A stretch of 7,061 nt of DNA. Origin: Gammaproteobacteria bacterium CG22_combo_CG10-13_8_21_14_all_40_8 (GTDB lineage Bacteria > Pseudomonadota > Gammaproteobacteria > Enterobacterales > GCA-002770795). The position numbers and the translations under genes are program-made. Location: contig PCTP01000002.1 of the NCBI GenBank assembly GCA_002770795.1, positions 4,094 to 11,154 on the forward strand, written 5' to 3'. The notes beneath the pieces were generated by a model. It was given only the letters and a program-made list of their open reading frames with translations. It had not been told where the DNA came from and did no database searches. The first letter of the stretch is position 1. Each line of letters opens with the position of its first letter. Of the stretch, positions 1 through 5,812 are shown one piece after another.

Positions 1-2061
1 AATGAAAAATACGAGATTAATCGTGAAATAGAGTTAATGGCAGAGCAAGCCATGGCTCAATTTGAAAAATATGTCGACTTAAACAGCAAATTACCATCAG
101 AGCTTTTAAAAACGCTACCCAGCCAAGATAATATTGAAGAACTTATCAACTCATTAGCAGCTCATGCACAGTTTAGTGTGGAAAATAAGCAAGCATTGCT
201 AGAAAAGCTAGATTTAGCAGCACGAATTGATTTTTTGACGCAACTCCTTGATAAAGAAATAGAATTGCTGGAGGTTGAGCAAAAAATCAGAGGTCGTGTT
301 AAAAAACAAATGGAGAAAAGCCAAAGGGAATATTATCTTAATGAGCAAATGAAGGCGATTCATAAAGAATTAGATGAATTAGATGAAGTGCCTGATGAAA
401 GTCAAGATCTTGAAAATCGATTAGTAGAAGCTGCCATGCCCAAAGAGGCTCATGACAAAACATTAGCTGAAATAAAAAAGCTCAAATTGATGTCACCTAT
501 GTCTTCAGAAGCTTCTGTTGTTAGAAATTATGTTGACTGGATGCTTTCAATCCCATGGAAGAAACGCAGTAAAATGAAAAATAGTCTTTCCTTGGCACAA
601 GAAACCCTGAATGCGGATCACTATGGTTTGGAAAAAGTTAAAGAACGAATTTTAGAGTATTTGGCTGTCCAAAAAAGAGTGAGAAAGTTAAAAGGCCCAA
701 TCTTATGTTTGGTTGGTCCTCCTGGCGTTGGAAAAACCTCCTTAGGAGAATCTATTGCGCGTTCTACTGGAAGAAAGTTTGTCCGTATGGCCCTAGGAGG
801 CGTGCGAGATGAAGCAGAGATCCGTGGACATAGAAAAACCTACATTGGCGCATTGCCAGGTAAAATCATTCAAAAAATGGCTAAAGTAGGTGTCAAAAAT
901 CCGTTATTTTTATTAGATGAAGTGGATAAAATGGGGATGGATATGCGAGGTGATCCAGGTTCTGCACTTTTAGAGGTGCTCGATTCTGAGCAAAACTCAA
1001 GCTTCAATGATCACTATTTAGAAGTCGATTATGATTTGTCCGATGTCATGTTTGTGGCAACTGCTAATTCTTTGAATATCCCTGCAGCTTTACTCGATCG
1101 TATGGAAGTTATTCGGTTAAGTGGCTATACAGAGGATGAAAAGGTAAATATTGCACAGCAGTATTTAGTGCCTAAGCAAGAGAAAAATAACGGAGTGAAG
1201 CCGTCTGAGCTTAAAATAGATGAAACAGCATTAAGAGATATTGTACGATATTATACGCGTGAAGCTGGCGTGAGAAGTTTAGAGCGAGAAGTGAATAAAA
1301 TTTGTCGAAAAGTGGTTAAAGATATTGCTTTAAATCCTGCGAAAAAGACCAAAAAAGTGATTGTTAATGGTGATAATTTAGAGGTTTATTTGGGCGTTCG
1401 ACGTTATGACTACGGAAAAATGAATCAAGAAGACCAGGTTGGGCAAGTAAATGGCCTCGCTTGGACCGAAGTGGGGGGAGAATTACTTACCATTGAAGTT
1501 GTGACCACTTCAGGAAAAGGAAGAACAACTTTCACGGGTAGCTTAGGTGAAGTGATGCAAGAATCAATAAAGGCTGCCTTGACCGTTGTCCGTTCAAGAG
1601 CCCCCGCTTTAGGTATTGAAGAAGATTTTTATACAACAAAGGATATACATGTACACGTCCCAGAGGGCGCTACGCCCAAAGATGGACCAAGTGCCGGTAT
1701 AGGCATGTGTACTGCTTTGATCTCTGCTTGTACAGGTATTGCCGTGCGTAAAGAGATAGGTATGACAGGTGAGATCACCCTGAGAGGCGAAGTACTACCT
1801 ATTGGTGGCTTGAAAGAAAAACTATTGGCTGCGCTTAGAGCCGGCCTTAAAACGATTTTAATCCCCAAAGAAAATGAGCGTGATTTAAAAGAGATCCCTG
1901 CAAATGTAAAGAAAAATTTAACCATTATTCCTGTAAAATGGATTGAGGAAGTGGTGGAGTTAGCTTTGGTAGAAAGTCCAAAACCCTTAGAGTTTGCTTC
2001 TGTACCTGAGAAAGTGATTGCTCATCCAGTGCAAAGCAAACCTGAACAGCCTCATCATTGA
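1..2061 (+). CDS. lon: ATP-dependent protease Lon (LonA), 5' end outside window
   Basis: Lon is a cytoplasmic homohexameric AAA+ serine protease that unfolds and degrades damaged and selected regulatory proteins. The frame is open from base 1 (reading NEKYEINREIEL before the first in-window ATG at 37), so that ATG is internal. By alignment from memory to E. coli Lon (784 aa), about 117 N-terminal residues are missing. In window residue numbers, the end of the substrate-binding domain and the coiled coil (KKQMEKSQREYYLNEQMKAI) come first. The AAA+ module follows, with Walker A GPPGVGKT (bases 715-738, Lys about 245), Walker B LFLLDEVDK (907-930), a sensor-1 region (VATANS) and the arginine-containing GVRSLERE. 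The protease domain holds the Ser-Lys dyad: Ser in DGPSAG (1690-1692) and Lys 43 residues later in GGLKEK (1819-1821). The tail after WIEEVVELAL is proline-rich and about 17 residues longer than in E. coli. All catalytic residues are intact. clpX would be expected upstream. Confidence 0.98.
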   Translation, partial: NEKYEINREIELMAEQAMAQFEKYVDLNSKLPSELLKTLPSQDNIEELINSLAAHAQFSVENKQALLEKLDLAARIDFLTQLLDKEIELLEVEQKIRGRVKKQMEKSQREYYLNEQMKAIHKELDELDEVPDESQDLENRLVEAAMPKEAHDKTLAEIKKLKLMSPMSSEASVVRNYVDWMLSIPWKKRSKMKNSLSLAQETLNADHYGLEKVKERILEYLAVQKRVRKLKGPILCLVGPPGVGKTSLGESIARSTGRKFVRMALGGVRDEAEIRGHRKTYIGALPGKIIQKMAKVGVKNPLFLLDEVDKMGMDMRGDPGSALLEVLDSEQNSSFNDHYLEVDYDLSDVMFVATANSLNIPAALLDRMEVIRLSGYTEDEKVNIAQQYLVPKQEKNNGVKPSELKIDETALRDIVRYYTREAGVRSLEREVNKICRKVVKDIALNPAKKTKKVIVNGDNLEVYLGVRRYDYGKMNQEDQVGQVNGLAWTEVGGELLTIEVVTTSGKGRTTFTGSLGEVMQESIKAALTVVRSRAPALGIEEDFYTTKDIHVHVPEGATPKDGPSAGIGMCTALISACTGIAVRKEIGMTGEITLRGEVLPIGGLKEKLLAALRAGLKTILIPKENERDLKEIPANVKKNLTIIPVKWIEEVVELALVESPKPLEFASVPEKVIAHPVQSKPEQPHH

Positions 2062-2088
2062 GTGAGAAATGAGGCGAAGAGGCTTTTT
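2048..2088 (+). terminator. weak terminator-like hairpin overlapping the lon stop codon
   Basis: The arm AGCCTC (2048-2053) can pair with GAGGCT (2079-2084), which is followed by TTTT. The overlapping arm GCCTCAT (2049-2055) can instead pair with ATGAGGC (2069-2075). The two folds exclude each other. The long loop (25 nt) makes the first fold a weak terminator, and the left arm lies inside the last lon codons, so translating ribosomes would cover it. Function is inferred only. Confidence 0.3.
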
Positions 2089-2127
2089 GAACAAATGATA
2101 CTTGGGTACAGAGTTTTGTCTGAATTG

Positions 2128-2157
2128 AACAAATAATGACTGATTATTTGTTTTATT
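2128..2157 (+). terminator. 10-bp perfect inverted repeat with T-rich tail after lon
   Basis: AACAAATAAT (2128-2137) and ATTATTTGTT (2143-2152) are perfect inverted repeats around the 5-base loop GACTG, and TTATT follows directly. The geometry suits an intrinsic terminator for lon, but only one of ten pairs is G-C, so the stem would be weak. It lies 37 bases upstream of the -35 box of the hupB promoter, so a regulator-binding operator is an equally reasonable reading. Confidence 0.45.
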
Positions 2158-2189
2158 CTTGGAATAGTTGAATTGTGTAGACTCTAGGC

Positions 2190-2218
2190 TTGACAGCGGT
2201 TTCAGGCAATTGTATAAA
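2190..2218 (+). promoter_or_regulatory. near-consensus sigma-70 promoter for hupB (P1)
   Basis: A perfect -35 box TTGACA (2190-2195) is followed after exactly 17 bases by TATAAA (2213-2218), five of six matches to the -10 consensus. Transcription would start near 2225, giving a leader of about 120 bases before the hupB GTG. It is the best promoter-like sequence in the window and fits the high expression expected of an HU gene. Confidence 0.7.
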
Positions 2219-2231
2219 GTGTTCCTGGTAG

Positions 2232-2286
2232 TTGTTAGAGCCAATGAATCCTGCGATTTTCATATCCAAATGATTCAACCTAACAA
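2232..2286 (+). other. two-part stem-loop in the hupB leader
   Basis: In the predicted leader from the 2190-2218 promoter, TTGTTAG (2232-2238) pairs with CTAACAA (2280-2286). Inside it, TGAATC (2245-2250) pairs with GATTCA (2272-2277). The nested 7-bp and 6-bp helices are separated by an asymmetric internal loop. The arms are AT-rich and no named RNA family is recognised. A regulatory role is speculative. Confidence 0.3.
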
Positions 2287-2313
2287 AAACTAAAAACCGT
2301 AAAATATTCAAAT

Positions 2314-2319
2314 TATAAT
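2314..2319 (+). promoter_or_regulatory. possible second hupB -10 element (P2)
   Basis: TATAAT is a perfect -10 hexamer 26 bases before the hupB start codon. At 16-18 bases upstream there is only A-rich sequence and no recognisable -35 box, and there is no extended TGn motif. In such AT-rich DNA it may be chance. Confidence 0.3.
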
Positions 2320-2333
2320 CATAACTAAAATAT

Positions 2334-2339
2334 AGGGGA
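2334..2339 (+). promoter_or_regulatory. ribosome binding site that fixes the hupB GTG start
   Basis: AGGGGA is a purine-rich Shine-Dalgarno-type match, 6 bases before the GTG at 2346. It supports GTG as the start, because that start also gives a full-length 90-aa HU protein beginning MNKSELID. Confidence 0.75.
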
Positions 2340-2345
2340 AGTTGA

Positions 2346-2618
2346 GTGAATAAGTCGGAACTTATCGATGTCATTGCATCAGGTGCAGATATTTCCAAAG
2401 CTGCTGCAGGTCGTGCATTAGATAGCATGATCGATGGTATTACAGAAACTATGCGTAAAGGTGATCAAGTTTCTTTAGTGGGTTTTGGTACATTTTGTGT
2501 CAAAGATCGTGCTGCTAGAACTGGTCGCAACCCACAAACTGGCGAAGCCATTCAAATTAAAGCGGCTAAAGTACCTAGTTTTAAAGCAGGAAAAGCATTA
2601 AAGGACGCCGTAAACTAA
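2346..2618 (+). CDS. hupB: DNA-binding protein HU-beta
   Basis: HU is a small nucleoid protein that works as a dimer, bending and constraining DNA with little sequence preference. The 90-residue product has exactly the length of E. coli HU-beta and aligns from memory without gaps. Visible parts are the N-terminal helical dimerisation region (residues 1-40), the signature GFGTF (46-50), and the DNA-embracing beta-arm with RTGRNPQTG (58-66), including the tip proline Pro63 that intercalates into DNA. The C-terminal KVPSFKAGKALKDAVN is nearly identical to E. coli. The start is GTG, supported by AGGGGA six bases upstream. Cys51 replaces the usual alanine after GFGTF; E. coli HU has no cysteine. 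The position directly after lon is conserved with enterobacteria. Expression is probably driven by the strong promoter at 2190-2218. Confidence 0.98.
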   Translation: MNKSELIDVIASGADISKAAAGRALDSMIDGITETMRKGDQVSLVGFGTFCVKDRAARTGRNPQTGEAIQIKAAKVPSFKAGKALKDAVN

Positions 2619-2623
2619 AAAAT

Positions 2624-2656
2624 AACCAGGGTTTATATTTATAGATAGCCTTGGTT
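2624..2656 (+). terminator. hairpin after hupB, weak terminator or processing site
   Basis: AACCAGGG (2624-2631) pairs with CCTTGGTT (2649-2656), eight pairs including one G-U, around a 17-base AT-rich loop. A-rich sequence precedes it, but only TTT CC ATTT follows. Termination would be partial, so some read-through into the tRNA 35 bases downstream is likely. No clear separate tRNA promoter is visible. Confidence 0.4.
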
Positions 2657-2691
2657 TCCATTTCAAGCGAGACTGATGTGGAAAGTTTTAT

Positions 2692-2768
2692 GGAGTGGTA
2701 GTTCAGTTGGTTAGAATACCGGCCTGTCACGCCGGGGGTCGCGGGTTCGAGTCCCGTCCACTCCGCCA
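2692..2768 (+). tRNA. tRNA-Asp (anticodon GUC)
   Basis: The 77-base gene folds into a full cloverleaf. The acceptor stem is GGAGTGG (2692-2698) with CCACTCC (2758-2764), followed by discriminator G2765 and an encoded CCA (2766-2768). The D-stem is GTTC (2701-2704) with GAAT (2714-2717). The anticodon stem is CCGGC (2719-2723) with GCCGG (2731-2735), and loop CTGTCAC carries GTC at 2726-2728, which reads the Asp codons GAU and GAC. The T-arm has the standard GGTTCGAGTCC core. Discriminator G and anticodon GUC are tRNA-Asp identity elements. It sits alone between hupB and ppiD, where E. coli has no tRNA, and may be co-transcribed with hupB and released by RNase P and 3' processing. Confidence 0.98.
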
Positions 2769-2774
2769 AATTTT

Positions 2775-2800
2775 GGGCGTTCCTTTGTAGGGCGCCCTTT
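2775..2800 (+). terminator. GC-rich hairpin after tRNA-Asp, probable terminator
   Basis: GGGCGT (2775-2780) pairs with GCGCCC (2792-2797), six pairs with one U-G, around an 11-base loop. TTTCAATTT follows. The short interrupted T tract makes it a moderate intrinsic terminator for the hupB-tRNA transcript. It starts 7 bases after the tRNA CCA. Confidence 0.55.
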
Positions 2801-2813
2801 CAATTTATATAGT
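2785..2813 (+). promoter_or_regulatory. weak candidate promoter for ppiD
   Basis: TTGTAG (2785-2790), 17 bases, then TATAGT (2808-2813). The -10 box matches five of six consensus bases and the -35 box about three. The site overlaps the terminator hairpin after the tRNA. It is the best option in the 113 bases before ppiD, but weak. No CpxR-type GTAAA repeat, expected by analogy with E. coli ppiD, was seen. Confidence 0.3.
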
Positions 2814-2827
2814 ATTCGCAATTATTA

Positions 2828-2848
2828 CCCAATGGAACCTTTATTGGG
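2828..2848 (+). repeat. 6-bp inverted repeat in the ppiD leader
   Basis: CCCAAT (2828-2833) and ATTGGG (2843-2848) are perfect inverted repeats around 9 bases, ending 33 bases before the ppiD ATG. It could be a leader hairpin or a small operator; chance is also possible. Confidence 0.3.
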
Positions 2849-2881
2849 GATTGTTAATCATTCATAAAAGAAATTATATTC

Positions 2882-4813
2882 ATGTTAGAAAAATTCAGAG
2901 AAGGGGTCAAAGGACCTTGGGCAAAAGTTGTGGGTGCGCTGATTATGGCATCTTTTGTATTTGCTGGCGTCAGTAATTATTTTACCAGTCCAAATGCAAA
3001 TAACGTTGCCTTGGTAAACGGAGAAGAAATTTCTGTAGTCGATTTTAATCGACGCTATCAGCAAGAAAAAAACCGTTTTGGTGAACAATTCGAAAAATTT
3101 TTTAGTAACGAGCAAGCGCTTAACCAGTTTAAACAATCGGTTGTCGAGCATCTTATTACAAGTAAATTGCTGACTCAGGCTTCGAAAGACTTGGGATTAT
3201 ATGTCAGTGATGCCATTATTTATGAGCAGATCAGACAAACACCCCAATTCCAAAAAGATGGTAAATATGATGCGGATACTTTCAGAAATCTTCTGAGTCG
3301 AGTTGGTTATAGCCAAAAGGAATATGAGCAATCTCTAAGAAGTGAGAAAGAGTTTAATCAATTGAAAACGCTATCTGATTCAGAGTTTGTTTTAAAGTCT
3401 GAAATCGATCAATATTTGAAACTGTCAGATGAAACACGCACGGGTGCTTACCTGCAACTATCTGCATTACCTTTACAAGCAGAAGTCGACTTGTCTGGCG
3501 ATGAAGGTGCTGAAAAAATCAATCATTATTACGAAACTCATTTAGGGCAATATCTAATACCTGAAAAAGTGAGTGTAGAGTATATTGATCTTTCTACTGA
3601 GAGTTTAAAAAGTCAAATTCATCCCGCAGACGCTGAAGTAAAAACTTATTTTGAACAGCATCTGGCAGATTATTCTACGCCAGAGCAGAGAAAAGCTTCG
3701 CATATATTAATTAATCTGGCGAGTGATGCGAAAGAAGATGAGACGACTAAAGCGATGCAAAAGTTAAAAGCTATCCAGAGACAAATCATGGAAGGTGCTG
3801 ATTTTGCTGAAGTTGCAAAAAAACAATCTGATGACACTGTTTCAGCAGAAAACGGAGGAGATCTAGGATTCTTTGGAAAAAAAGTGATGGATCCTGAGTT
3901 TGAAAAAGCCACCTTCGCTCTGCAAAAAGTGGGTGATGTTTCTGAGATCGTTCGTAGTCAGTTTGGTTTGCACCTGATTAAATTAACAGAGATACATCAA
4001 GCGAAAGAAGCAACTCTAGATGATGTGAAAGATAAGGTCGTTGATGCACTTAAAAAATCCCAATTAGAATTGCTCTTCTCTGATAAGAAAAGCCAAATGA
4101 CAGAAAAGGCGTTTGAGTATAGTGATTCTTTGAAAGAGGTTGCACAAGAATTGGGTTTAACAGTTCAGGTGTCAGAACCATTCTCTAAAACAGGTGGTAT
4201 GGGCGTTTTTACCAATCCAATGGTGATAGAAGCCGCGTTCTCTGATCAGGTTTTAGGTAATAACTTCAATAGCGATGTAATTAATATTGATAAAAGCCAT
4301 GCATTAGTGTTGCGTTTGAAAAAGCATACAGACAGTTATACCCAAAGCCTTGAGCAGGTTAAAACCTCTGTGGAACAAGCGGTGATAACTGAAACTGCCA
4401 AGAAGCGACTCGTTGATTTAGCTACAAAGGTTGTGGCTGGGTTGAAGCAGAATAAAGCCGAACAAGAGGTTTTAGCCTTATTGCCGTCAACAGTTAAGGC
4501 TGAGTGGGTAAGTTTTGAACAAGTAAAAAGAACGGATGCTAAAATTCCTTCGGACATCCGTACTCGATTGTTTTTGATGGAAAAACCTGCATCTGAGCAG
4601 CCTAACTATACGGGACAAGAGACGAACCAAGGATTCGCTATTATCAAACTTGAAAAAGTGACCATGGGAGATCCAACACAGGCTACAGCTGAACAAAGAA
4701 AGCAAGTGGAAGATCGTTTATCTAGATTAAAGACGAATTTAGAAGAAGCGGCTTTCCAGGCTTGGTTAAAAGAAAATGCAAAAATCGAGCGTTTCCCTAT
4801 TAATAACGGTTAA
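2882..4813 (+). CDS. ppiD: PpiD-type membrane-anchored periplasmic chaperone with parvulin domain
   Basis: PpiD is anchored in the inner membrane by one N-terminal helix and works in the periplasm near the SecYEG exit on newly exported proteins. The 643-residue product (E. coli PpiD 623) has one hydrophobic segment at about residues 16-34 (VVGALIMASFVFAGVSNYF), a SurA-N-like chaperone region at about 35-200, a parvulin peptidyl-prolyl isomerase domain at about 265-375, and a helical C-terminal region. The parvulin domain carries ASHIL (His274), SDD (Asp317-Asp318), NGGDLGFF, Met336, Phe340 and FGLH (Phe361, His364), matching the active-site positions of active parvulins. E. coli PpiD lacks the two histidines, so this protein may be catalytically active (inference). 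The start ATG gives the expected short cytoplasmic N-terminus, but only a weak purine stretch (AAAAGAAA) precedes it, without a proper Shine-Dalgarno. Location after hupB matches enterobacteria. Confidence 0.95.
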   Translation: MLEKFREGVKGPWAKVVGALIMASFVFAGVSNYFTSPNANNVALVNGEEISVVDFNRRYQQEKNRFGEQFEKFFSNEQALNQFKQSVVEHLITSKLLTQASKDLGLYVSDAIIYEQIRQTPQFQKDGKYDADTFRNLLSRVGYSQKEYEQSLRSEKEFNQLKTLSDSEFVLKSEIDQYLKLSDETRTGAYLQLSALPLQAEVDLSGDEGAEKINHYYETHLGQYLIPEKVSVEYIDLSTESLKSQIHPADAEVKTYFEQHLADYSTPEQRKASHILINLASDAKEDETTKAMQKLKAIQRQIMEGADFAEVAKKQSDDTVSAENGGDLGFFGKKVMDPEFEKATFALQKVGDVSEIVRSQFGLHLIKLTEIHQAKEATLDDVKDKVVDALKKSQLELLFSDKKSQMTEKAFEYSDSLKEVAQELGLTVQVSEPFSKTGGMGVFTNPMVIEAAFSDQVLGNNFNSDVINIDKSHALVLRLKKHTDSYTQSLEQVKTSVEQAVITETAKKRLVDLATKVVAGLKQNKAEQEVLALLPSTVKAEWVSFEQVKRTDAKIPSDIRTRLFLMEKPASEQPNYTGQETNQGFAIIKLEKVTMGDPTQATAEQRKQVEDRLSRLKTNLEEAAFQAWLKENAKIERFPINNG

Positions 4814-4843
4814 CCTTAAAGACTAATCTTGAGATTTCAGCTC

Positions 4844-4876
4844 ACAAAAAAGGCGCTTTAAAGGCGCCTTTTTTGT
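4844..4876. terminator. strong bidirectional terminator between ppiD and fabI
   Basis: ACAAAAAAGGCGC (4844-4856) pairs with GCGCCTTTTTTGT (4864-4876), thirteen pairs with a GC-rich core and one further U-G pair closing a 5-base loop. Six A on the left and six T on the right give a U tract in both directions. It lies 30 bases after the ppiD stop and 20 bases beyond the fabI stop on the other strand, so it serves both convergent genes. Confidence 0.92.
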
Positions 4877-4896
4877 TGCATGTTGATTGTGGATTT

Positions 4897-5688
4897 TTAA
4901 GCTAGTTCAGAATCTGGCATAGCAGTAATTGAAAAACCATTATCCACATGTACCACTTCACCTGTAATACCAGCGGCTAAGTCAGAACATAAAAATGCCG
5001 CAGCATTACCTACATCTTGGATGGTGATGTTTCTGTGTAAAGGCGTCATGCTTTCATAGTAGCTAAGCATTTTTCGAAAATTCTTAACGCCAGAAGCTGC
5101 TAGGGTTCTGATAGGGCCAGCAGAAATAGCATTACAACGTATGCCCTCTTTACCCAGGCTTGCTGCAATATAGCGAACATTGGCTTCAAGAGAAGCTTTG
5201 GCAACGCCCATAATATTGTAGTTAGGTAGCGCTCTTTCTGCACCAAGATAACTCATGGTAATCACTGCTCCACCGCGTCCACGCATCATAGGTCGACCGG
5301 CTTTTGCCAGAGCGGCGAAGCTGTACGAGCTAATATCATGAGCAATCCTGGAACCATCTCTGGTGACGCAATCAAGATAATCACCATCGAGTTGATCTGC
5401 GGGTGCAAATGCAGCTGAATGAACGATACAGTCTATTCCATCCCAATGTTTAGCTAATGATGTGAACATATCTTCAATGCTTTGATCATCTCCTAAATCA
5501 CAAGGAAAGGTCAGTTCTGAACCCCAAGCTTTGGCCATATCTTCAACACGAGACTTGAGCTTTTCATTTTGGTAGTTAAATGCGAGTTCCGCACCTTCTC
5601 TGTGCATTGCCTCAGCAACACCACCAGCGATGGATAACTTACTGGCTAAACCGACGATGAGAATTTTTTTATTTTGGAGGAAGCCCAT
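4897..5688 (-). CDS. fabI: enoyl-[acyl-carrier-protein] reductase FabI (NADH)
   Basis: FabI catalyses the last step of each elongation cycle in type II fatty-acid synthesis, reducing trans-2-enoyl-ACP with NADH in the cytoplasm; it is the target of triclosan and diazaborines. The 263-residue protein aligns over its whole length with E. coli FabI (262 aa). It is a short-chain dehydrogenase fold with cofactor motif GLASKLSIAGG (13-23), the Y-x6-K pair at Tyr157 and Lys164 (E. coli Tyr156, Lys163), the nearby Tyr147 in SYLGAE, and AISAGPIRTLAASG in the substrate loop region. A one-residue insertion near GRGG shifts numbering. Positions 92-93 read AA where E. coli has IG. The start is preceded by AAAGGA (5696-5701) with 7 bases between. 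It follows sapF on the same strand after 124 bases, the order found in E. coli. Confidence 0.98.
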   Translation of the reverse strand: MGFLQNKKILIVGLASKLSIAGGVAEAMHREGAELAFNYQNEKLKSRVEDMAKAWGSELTFPCDLGDDQSIEDMFTSLAKHWDGIDCIVHSAAFAPADQLDGDYLDCVTRDGSRIAHDISSYSFAALAKAGRPMMRGRGGAVITMSYLGAERALPNYNIMGVAKASLEANVRYIAASLGKEGIRCNAISAGPIRTLAASGVKNFRKMLSYYESMTPLHRNITIQDVGNAAAFLCSDLAAGITGEVVHVDNGFSITAMPDSELA

Positions 5689-5695
5689 TTTTGAA

Positions 5696-5701
5696 TCCTT
5701 T
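5696..5701 (-). promoter_or_regulatory. fabI ribosome binding site
   Basis: On the minus strand AAAGGA lies 7 bases before the fabI ATG, and the product from this ATG begins MGFLQNKKIL as in E. coli FabI. Both support this start. Confidence 0.7.
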
Positions 5702-5717
5702 GGTTAGTTTGGAAATA

Positions 5718-5740
5718 GTTTAATTGAAACTTAATTAAAC
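5718..5740 (-). repeat. 8-bp perfect inverted repeat in the fabI leader
   Basis: GTTTAATT (5718-5725) and AATTAAAC (5733-5740) are perfect inverted repeats separated by 7 bases, 29 bases upstream of the fabI start codon. The half-site length, spacing and location would fit a dimeric repressor operator or a short leader hairpin. No match to a known fatty-acid regulator site is claimed. Confidence 0.5.
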
Positions 5741-5758
5741 AGAAAAATCTTAATACAA

Positions 5759-5788
5759 ATTTTGAGTCTATTCTAGCATAGCTGTCAA
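5759..5788 (-). promoter_or_regulatory. candidate fabI promoter, two overlapping readings
   Basis: On the minus strand a perfect TTGACA (5783-5788) is followed after 18 bases by CAAAAT (5759-5764), a moderate -10. Alternatively TGC-TAGAAT (-10 at 5770-5775) is an extended -10 element that could work without a good -35. Either gives a leader of about 65-75 bases containing the 5718-5740 inverted repeat. Without either, fabI would depend on read-through from sapDF, since no terminator is visible between them. Confidence 0.45.
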
Positions 5789-5812
5789 TTTTACAGATCA
5801 GACCATGGCAGC

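Noticed and set aside
37..39. ATG at 37 as the start of lon
   Set aside because: The frame is open to base 1 and the upstream codons continue the Lon N-terminal domain; a Lon starting here would lack that domain.
2153..2428. A 91-residue minus-strand open frame over the hupB leader and 5' end
   Set aside because: It lies antisense to a clear promoter and to the conserved hupB coding sequence, with no recognisable domain.
2651..2691. A separate promoter for tRNA-Asp
   Set aside because: TTGGTT at 2651-2656 could be a -35 box, but nothing resembling TATAAT occurs at 16-18 bases downstream.
2581..2769. A 62-residue minus-strand open frame across the tRNA
   Set aside because: Half of it is antisense to tRNA-Asp; such frames over tRNA genes are a common false prediction.
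5405..5415. FabI Ala93 as an inhibitor-resistance mutation
   Set aside because: Alanine at this position occurs naturally in other FabI enzymes, so resistance cannot be claimed from sequence.
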